Origin: Nocardia inohanensis NBRC 100128
GTDB lineage: Bacteria > Actinomycetota > Actinomycetes > Mycobacteriales > Mycobacteriaceae
Direction: 5' to 3'
DNA length: 64,000 bases
Assembly: GCF_001612945.1 (NCBI RefSeq)
Contig: NZ_BDBK01000012.1
Location: 372,001 to 436,000, forward strand
Made by a program: the position numbers and the translations under genes. How positions within the stretch are numbered: the first letter of the stretch is position 1; every line of letters starts with the position of its first letter. The notes beneath the pieces are model-generated. The model ran no database searches. It had not been told where the DNA came from and worked only from the letters and a program-made list of their open reading frames with translations. Positions 62,001 to 64,000 of the stretch are shown here, piece by piece.

Positions 62001-64000
62001 TCACCGCGGTCAGCGGCCACTGCGCCGGCACCTCGGACAGCAACCCGGCCACCGCGGCGGCATCGGTGACATCGCAAGCCACCACCCGCACCACCGCGCC
62101 GGATCGCTCCAATTCCGCACCGAGCTCGGCCACTCCCTCGGCTGCTGGACCGCTACGGCTGACCAGCAGCAGCGACCGCACGCCGTGCTCGGCCACCAGA
62201 TGCCGGGCCACGACCGCGCCCAGCCCACCGGTCCCGCCGGTGATCAGCACCGAACCGGTACCGAAGGAGAAACCGTCCACTCCAGCGGAGGTCACCGGCG
62301 CAACGGTCCGATCATCTCCGACGCTGTCATCATTTGCCGCCGCCCGACCGGTGGGCGGGGCAGACGCCGCGCTCGGAGGCTGGATCAGCCGCGCGGTGTG
62401 GGCCACGCCGGCACGCAGCACCAGCTGTGGCTCGCCTATCGCGAGCACGGTGGCGGCCGGTAGCTCGTCGGCGCCGGTGTCCGTGTCGGCCAGCAGGATC
62501 CGGCCGGGATCTTCGGTTTGGGCCGCGCGCGCCAGGCCCCACACGGCCGCGCCTACGAGGTCGGTCGGGTCCTCACCCGGCAGCGCGACCGCGCCGCGGG
62601 TGGCGATGAGCAAGGTGCTCTGCACGAAGCGGTCCTGGGCCAGCCATGCCTGCACGACCTCGAGGATTCGGGCGACCTCGGCATGAGTCGCGGTCACCAC
62701 ATCGGCAACGGTGTGATCGTTCCAGCCGGACCCGGCCTCGAGTATCACCAGCGGGGGAACCGGGGTCTCCGGGTCGAGCCGCTCCCACCGGCCCACCTGC
62801 GCATCCGCCGGCGCAGGCTCGGAAGTCGTTGGCGACCAGACGAGTTCGAGCAGCGGCGCTGCCGCGGCGCGAGTGCGCGCGGCGGCTGCGGCGAGCTGTT
62901 CGAGGGGCATGGATCGGGTCGTCAGGGTGCCCGACAGCACCGGTTGCCCGTGCTCGTCCGCTACGGCGACCGAAACCGTTGTTCCGGACGTGGTCAGGCG
63001 TACGCGCAGCACCGACGGCGCGGCGGCGTAGAGCGAGACCGACTCCCAGGAGAAGGGCAGTACGACTTGACCGCCCGCGATCGTGAAGGGCGAGTCGGAT
63101 TGTCCCGCATCGCTTTCGAGCACCCGGACCAGCAGACCCGCGTGGATGGCGGCGTCCAGCAGGGCCGGGTGGATGCCGAATCCGTCGGCGCGCAGCCCGG
63201 TTTCGGGATCGACGGCGATTTCGGCGTATACCTCGGCGCCGTGCCGCCACAGCGCGCGCACGCCCTGGAACGCCGGGCCGTAGTCGTAGCCGCGCGCCAG
63301 CAGGCCGGCGTACGCGGTGGGGATATCGAGTGCGGCCGCAGCCGGTGGCCAGGCCGCCAGTTCGAAAGCGGGCGCGCTGTTTTCAGCACTCAGCGAGCCG
63401 CGCGCGTTCAGCACCCACTGGCCGTCCTGATCGTCCTCGTCGCGGGAGTAGACGGCGACCGGCCGCTGCGGGGAATCGTGTTCCGCGCCGCCGACCACGA
63501 CCTGGATGTGCACCCCGCCGGTCGCGGGCAGCGCCAGCGGGGCCTGAAGGGTCAGATCCTCGATGACCGGGCAACCGGCTACGGCTCCGGCGCGCAGGGC
63601 CAGCTCCACGAACCCGGTGCCGGGCAACAGCATCGAGCCGGCGACCACATGGTCGGCGAGCCACGGCTGGGTCGCCACCGAGAGGCGGCCGGTCAGCAGC
63701 ACATCACCGGATTCCGCGACGGAAACCACCGCGCCCAGCAGCGGATGCTCGACTGCGGACAGGCCCGCGGATTCGAGGCCGGGGCCGCCGACATGGGTTT
63801 CCAGCCAGTAGCGGCGGCGCTGGAATGCGTAGGTGGGCAATGCGACTCGGGACACCGGCCGATCGGCGAAGAACGCCTGCCAATCGATATCGACACCGAC
63901 GGTGTGCGCCTGTGCCAGGCAGTCCACCAGCTGTTCGACCTCGGCACGGCCCCGGCGCACCCCGGCGATCACCAGCGACTGGGATTCGATCTCGTCGGGG
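50755..64000 (-). CDS. Modular type I polyketide synthase subunit (C-terminal ~4,400 residues; N-terminus beyond right edge)
   Basis: The frame is open to the right edge. The visible part begins in the post-AT linker (TYAFQRRRYWLE). Order: DH-KR-ACP of a truncated module; KS-AT-DH-KR-ACP; KS-AT-DH-KR-ACP; then a C-terminal tail with two helical segments (SIPVARLRDAGLLDALLKLA and SIDDLDIDDLIDLAY) that looks like a docking domain. Both KS domains keep TACSSS, HGTGT and KSNIGH. Both ATs keep GHSIGE and HAFH, which indicates malonyl-CoA. All three DHs keep HxxxGxxxxP and DxxxH. All KRs have a Rossmann glycine motif and the S-Y-N active site; no ER is present. Three consecutive reduce-and-dehydrate modules predict a conjugated triene. 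There is no thioesterase, so the chain passes to another subunit outside the window. Confidence 0.93.
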   Translation of the reverse strand, partial: PDEIESQSLVIAGVRRGRAEVEQLVDCLAQAHTVGVDIDWQAFFADRPVSRVALPTYAFQRRRYWLETHVGGPGLESAGLSAVEHPLLGAVVSVAESGDVLLTGRLSVATQPWLADHVVAGSMLLPGTGFVELALRAGAVAGCPVIEDLTLQAPLALPATGGVHIQVVVGGAEHDSPQRPVAVYSRDEDDQDGQWVLNARGSLSAENSAPAFELAAWPPAAAALDIPTAYAGLLARGYDYGPAFQGVRALWRHGAEVYAEIAVDPETGLRADGFGIHPALLDAAIHAGLLVRVLESDAGQSDSPFTIAGGQVVLPFSWESVSLYAAAPSVLRVRLTTSGTTVSVAVADEHGQPVLSGTLTTRSMPLEQLAAAAARTRAAAAPLLELVWSPTTSEPAPADAQVGRWERLDPETPVPPLVILEAGSGWNDHTVADVVTATHAEVARILEVVQAWLAQDRFVQSTLLIATRGAVALPGEDPTDLVGAAVWGLARAAQTEDPGRILLADTDTGADELPAATVLAIGEPQLVLRAGVAHTARLIQPPSAASAPPTGRAAANDDSVGDDRTVAPVTSAGVDGFSFGTGSVLITGGTGGLGAVVARHLVAEHGVRSLLLVSRSGPAAEGVAELGAELERSGAVVRVVACDVTDAAAVAGLLSEVPAQWPLTAVIHAAGVLDDGIIPSLTAQRVDAVLAPKVDAAWHLHEATAGLNLAAFVVFSSVSGIVGGPGQANYAAANTFLDALVAHRRARGLAGQSLAWGPWARSSGMAGTLDETDLARMSRGGFTALPDEQAFAGWRAALERGTAQAVIATLDTAALRDQSEAGLLPPLLRELAPVATRRPAADSAAAGLRQRLSGLDADRRRQTVLDTVRTHIAAVLGHDSAAAIDPDRAFQDLGFDSLSGVELRNRLKTVTGLSLSAAVVFDYPTPQALAAYLADELTGTGQDIAVTATKAVADEPIAIVGMACRYPGGVDTPEDLWKLVLDGTDAITEFPVNRGWDAERLYDPTGETPHTSYTREGGFLHSAGEFDPAFFGISPNEAATMDPQQFLLLETSWEALERAGVDPAALRGSATGVFAGMMYHDYPANANSGSIASGRVSYVLGLEGPSVTVDTACSSSLVAMHLAAQSLRSGESDLALAGGVAVMATPEVFVEFSRQRGLAPDGRSKSFADAADGVAWSEGAGVLVLERLSDARRNGHRVLAVIAGSAVNQDGASNGLTAPNGPSQRRVIRQALANAGVSPAEVDVVEAHGTGTTLGDPIEAQALLATYGRERPGDNPLWLGSLKSNIGHTQAAAGVGGVIKMVMAMRHGLLPRTLHVDQPSTKIDWSEGHVRLLTEAMPWPVAERPRRAGVSSFGISGTNAHIIIEQAPAANSAPVSGTAPAPAGGVLPWVLTARNRDALADQAGRLAAAVADRALDPADTGFSLAATRGVFEHRAIVLADDRDGLLAGTRALAAGESTANVVTGRAVPGATALVFSGQGAQWADMAAGLRAAYPVFAGHFDAVVAELDPLLGQSISLAEALSSEDLVHRTVFAQAGLFAFEVALFRLLESWRVRADLLAGHSIGEIAAAHVAGVMSLQDACVLVAARGRLMQALPAGGAMVAVGAAEADVAPLLTGEVSIAAINGPAAVVLSGVETAVAAVVDQCVERGWRTHRLRVSHAFHSAAMEPMLDEFATAIAGLTFTSPSIPLVSTVTGTLVEAEMTDPSYWVGQVRATVRFADAIATAAASSAVRFAEVGPDAALTPMIAQIVDGGPATVAALARRDHADASTLLTGVAGVFVAGADLDWAALYAGAAAQRIDLPTYAFQHERFWLDAKQVLAQSWLGAELGGVTSVGLDAVDHPLLGALVPQAESGGVTFTGRWSLDSVEWLADHSVHGVVLLPGTGFVELASYAGGLVGCEVVQELVLHTPLTMPAAGSVAVQVVVAAADDSGRRRIGVHSRQTATGPWQLHAEGILAPGAAAPDFDLTSWPPAGAEPLDVDGAYDDLLDLGYGYGPYFQGLRAAWRRGDEVFAEVALPDARQATGYGIHPALFDSALHAGIIHGRNGGGAVLPFAWNRVALHSAGAAAVRVRSVPEGDNFAIQIADEQGRPVLSVGALVSRPVSAERLGADRVSDARFGVEWVTVPQPATAVEPGRVAVLGPDRGLATLIADLDAAAGQAVPEIVLFECPRQDGPPTSAARAVMTAVLDTVQAWLAEPRFAAARLVVCTENAVAVGDSDQVRLDQAPVWGLLRAAQAEHPGRFQLLDVDRGSDRSAAVTAAATGEPEAALRGATVFAPRLTRQTAGSAARSIEAGTVLVTGGTGGLGAVIARHLVTEHGVRQLFLTSRRGPEAPGAAELREQLIELGATVTIAACDVSDRAALAALLDGIPAEHPLTGVVHAAGTADNGLIESITPDRIANVFAPKADAAWHLHELTRDRDLSLFVLVSSAGGLVLAAGQANYAAANVFLDALAAHRRGLGLPATAIDYGMWERSSGLGSELSEDDFDRMRRLGFPPLTEADGLALFDAAIATDSAQSVALQVDPAVLRTRGEQIPALVRALVPAPVRRGNRTPAGQAFLQKLTGLTDSDRSAALVDFVREVAAGILGHASIEAVEPHQAFQQLGFDSLSAIEFRNRLNTATGLQLPATLIFDYPNPRAVAEFIGTQLTGVAVVEERAVSRVRADDEPIAVVAMACRYPGGVASPEDLWNLVVSGTDSIGDMPSDRGWDIDGIYDPEPGKAGKTYTRNGGFLYSAAEFDADFFGISPNEATVMDPQQRLLLEVSWEALERAGLDPAVLRGSSTGVFTGLMYHDYAQATGTGSGAAGSLVSGRVSYVFGLEGPSVTVDTACSSSLVALHLAGQSLRSGECDLALAGGVAVMATPDMFLEFSRQRGLSPDGRCRSFAESADGVAWSEGAGVLVLERLSDARRNGHQVLAVIAGSAVNQDGASNGLAAPNGPSQRRVIRQALANAGVSPVEVDAVEAHGTGTTLGDPIEAQALLATYGQDRDPEHPLWLGSLKSNIGHAQAAAGVGGVIKMVMAMRQGLLPRTLHVDQPSTKVDWSEGNVRLLTESVAWPQVDRPRRAGVSSFGISGTNAHLIVEQAPVVEPAPVTAAVPVGGLLPWVLSARSEAALAEQAARLLSTAAEQDPVDVGFSLASTRTVFEHRAVVLSGARDELLAGVRALSRAESVAGVVSGRVVTGSTGLVFSGQGAQWAGMADELRATYPIFAEHFDAIIAELEPLLAQPVSLAEALSSEELIDRTVFAQAGLFAFEVALFRLLESWQLRPDVVAGHSIGEIAAAHVAGVLSLTDACVLVAARGRLMQALPTGGAMVAVGASEIEVLPLLTGAVSIAAINGPSSVVLSGVEADITAVVERCAENGWRTHRLRVSHAFHSALMEPMLAEFATAIAGLTFNPPTVALVSTVTGSRVTGEMTDPAYWVGQVRDTVRFADAVATMANAGVARFAEVGPDAVLLPMIGQAIDTTVVALARRGHADAGTVSAGVAGLFVTGAELNWAGTYPAGARRIDLPTYAFQRRRYWMLEGSAAGGDARSMGLATTGHPLVSAVVTQPDSGAVILTGRLSVQTQPWLADHRVLGTVLVPGAGLVELALHAGEQVGYPALEDLALRSPLVLPESGGVAVRVVVGAEDESGRRAVRIYSCPEAAVDSAATWTLNAEGALTREEANAADLTSWPPLGAEPLAVDGAYDELGDAGYGYGPSFQGLRAAWRRGDELFAEVALPDLQEAKAFGLHPALLDSALHALLVSEFMPATEGGIALPFEWSGVTLHAAGADALRVRLTRVGDNAVAVDLADPTGAAVASVRHLASRPIDAAQLAAAVSSTDNAMFQVDWTPIAVSDAGISAIAWADLGDEIPAAVVLDTPSSADPGGVRAATHAVLQALQSWITDGRFTDSVLVVRTSGAVSVAGETVPNLAGAAVSGLVRSAQAEHPGRIVLVDSDSELDGLLGGILAAEEPQVAVRGGQVYGPRLTRAASARATAPTGFGADETVLITGASGFLGGLFARHLVTKGVRHLLLLSRRGEFAPGAAELRTELRNLGAEVEFASCDAADREALAEVLAAVPATRPLTGVFHTAGVLDDGALAALTADRMDTVLRPKADAALHLHELTAGMPLRAFVLFSSAAGAFGSPGQGNYAAANALLDALALHRRASGLPGQSLAWGLWSTDGGMAAELGDAERQRMSRSGMLPLAPEQGLALYDAAADIGTAATVLARLDPAGLRSAGFAETLLSGLIPARRRAAGDAPNALRARLAETPGSERLGVLVEIVRGQVAAVLGHPNPHAIAADRAFNEMGFDSITAIEFRNTLKTITGLRLPATLVFDYPSPLALAEYLAAEFTGDEGPGGSSEPSEIDVRRALQSIPVARLRDAGLLDALLKLAAGPEAPAEEPDITEESIDDLDIDDLIDLAYQSSED
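53860..60740 (-). repeat. Near-duplicate KS-AT DNA blocks in the PKS gene
   Basis: The KS-AT stretch at about 53860-55560 is closely similar at both protein and DNA level to that at about 58980-60740; for example, the blocks near 54240 and 59380 share long runs encoding VFAQAGLFAFEVALFRLLESW. This indicates recent module duplication or gene conversion and is a likely site of assembly error. Confidence 0.7.
56060..61145 (-). other. PKS module: KS-AT(malonyl)-DH-KR-ACP
   Basis: KS at about 61140-59860 (TACSSS near 60662). AT at about 59620-58730 (GHSIGE near 59315, HAFH near 59020). DH at about 58480-57640 (HSVHGVVLLP near 58370; LFDSALH). KR at about 57130-56400 with GGTGGLG and S-Y-N, but HAAGTADNG replaces the usual LDD motif. 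ACP near 56187 (LGFDSLSAIEFRN). Confidence 0.87.
61190..64000 (-). other. PKS truncated module: (KS-AT)-DH-KR-ACP
   Basis: DH at about 63760-62870 (HVVAGSMLLP near 63640; LLDAAIH). KR at about 62260-61560 with GGTGGLG and the LDD fingerprint (HAAGVLDDG), a B-type ketoreductase. ACP near 61315 (LGFDSLSGVELRN). KS and AT lie beyond the right edge. Confidence 0.85.

Overview
The window is high-GC actinobacterial DNA, most likely from Nocardia or a close relative in the Mycobacteriales. The pointers are a gene pair resembling mycobacterial Rv3400/Rv3401 (HAD phosphomutase plus GH65), an LGFP-repeat envelope protein, a PRC-barrel/DUF2382 stress protein, a fatty acyl-AMP ligase, a single-chain acyl-CoA carboxylase and giant NRPS and PKS genes. 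The genus is an inference. No tRNA, rRNA, CRISPR array or insertion sequence was seen.

Left part (1-8.9 kb): the N-terminal end of a SARP/BTAD regulator runs off the left edge and is divergent from a SnoaL-like protein and a cupin protein. A minus-strand operon follows (HAD phosphomutase, GH65), then a serine beta-lactamase-like lipoprotein. Next are three envelope or stress genes: PRC-barrel/DUF2382, a Gly-rich small membrane protein and an LGFP protein. Last is a two-gene unit of a four-helix membrane protein and a winged-helix regulator, preceded by a striking double palindrome. Several regulatory sites can be read here: an 11-bp-period SARP-type direct repeat, a SigB/SigF-type stress promoter, a 15-bp-arm inverted repeat and an SD-sequestering hairpin.

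Middle (8.9-40.3 kb, minus strand): one apparent operon for a lipopeptide. A fatty acyl-AMP ligase (FAAL) is followed by an ACP fused to a luciferase-like flavin monooxygenase, then a single 9,428-residue NRPS with seven modules and a terminal thioesterase. Adenylation domain 1 reads as a threonine domain and is interrupted between A8 and A9 by an FkbM-type methyltransferase. The arrangement of epimerization domains and C-domain types gives a self-consistent prediction: acyl-(O-methyl)Thr-D-L-D-D-L-L, released by the thioesterase. A perfect 18-bp-stem bidirectional terminator closes the operon.

Right part (40.3-64 kb): a divergent DoxX-like membrane protein; an 1,828-residue acyl-CoA carboxylase with biotin carboxylase, biotin carrier and carboxyltransferase in one chain; an acyl-CoA synthetase; a small Phd/YefM-like protein; and a type II thioesterase. 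The C-terminal part of a type I PKS subunit enters from the right edge. Its visible modules are (..)-DH-KR-ACP, KS-AT-DH-KR-ACP and KS-AT-DH-KR-ACP with malonyl-type ATs, followed by a docking tail. This predicts a run of conjugated double bonds handed to another subunit. Whether the NRPS and PKS regions make one product or two cannot be decided from the window; the separate operons with housekeeping-like genes between them favour two adjacent clusters.
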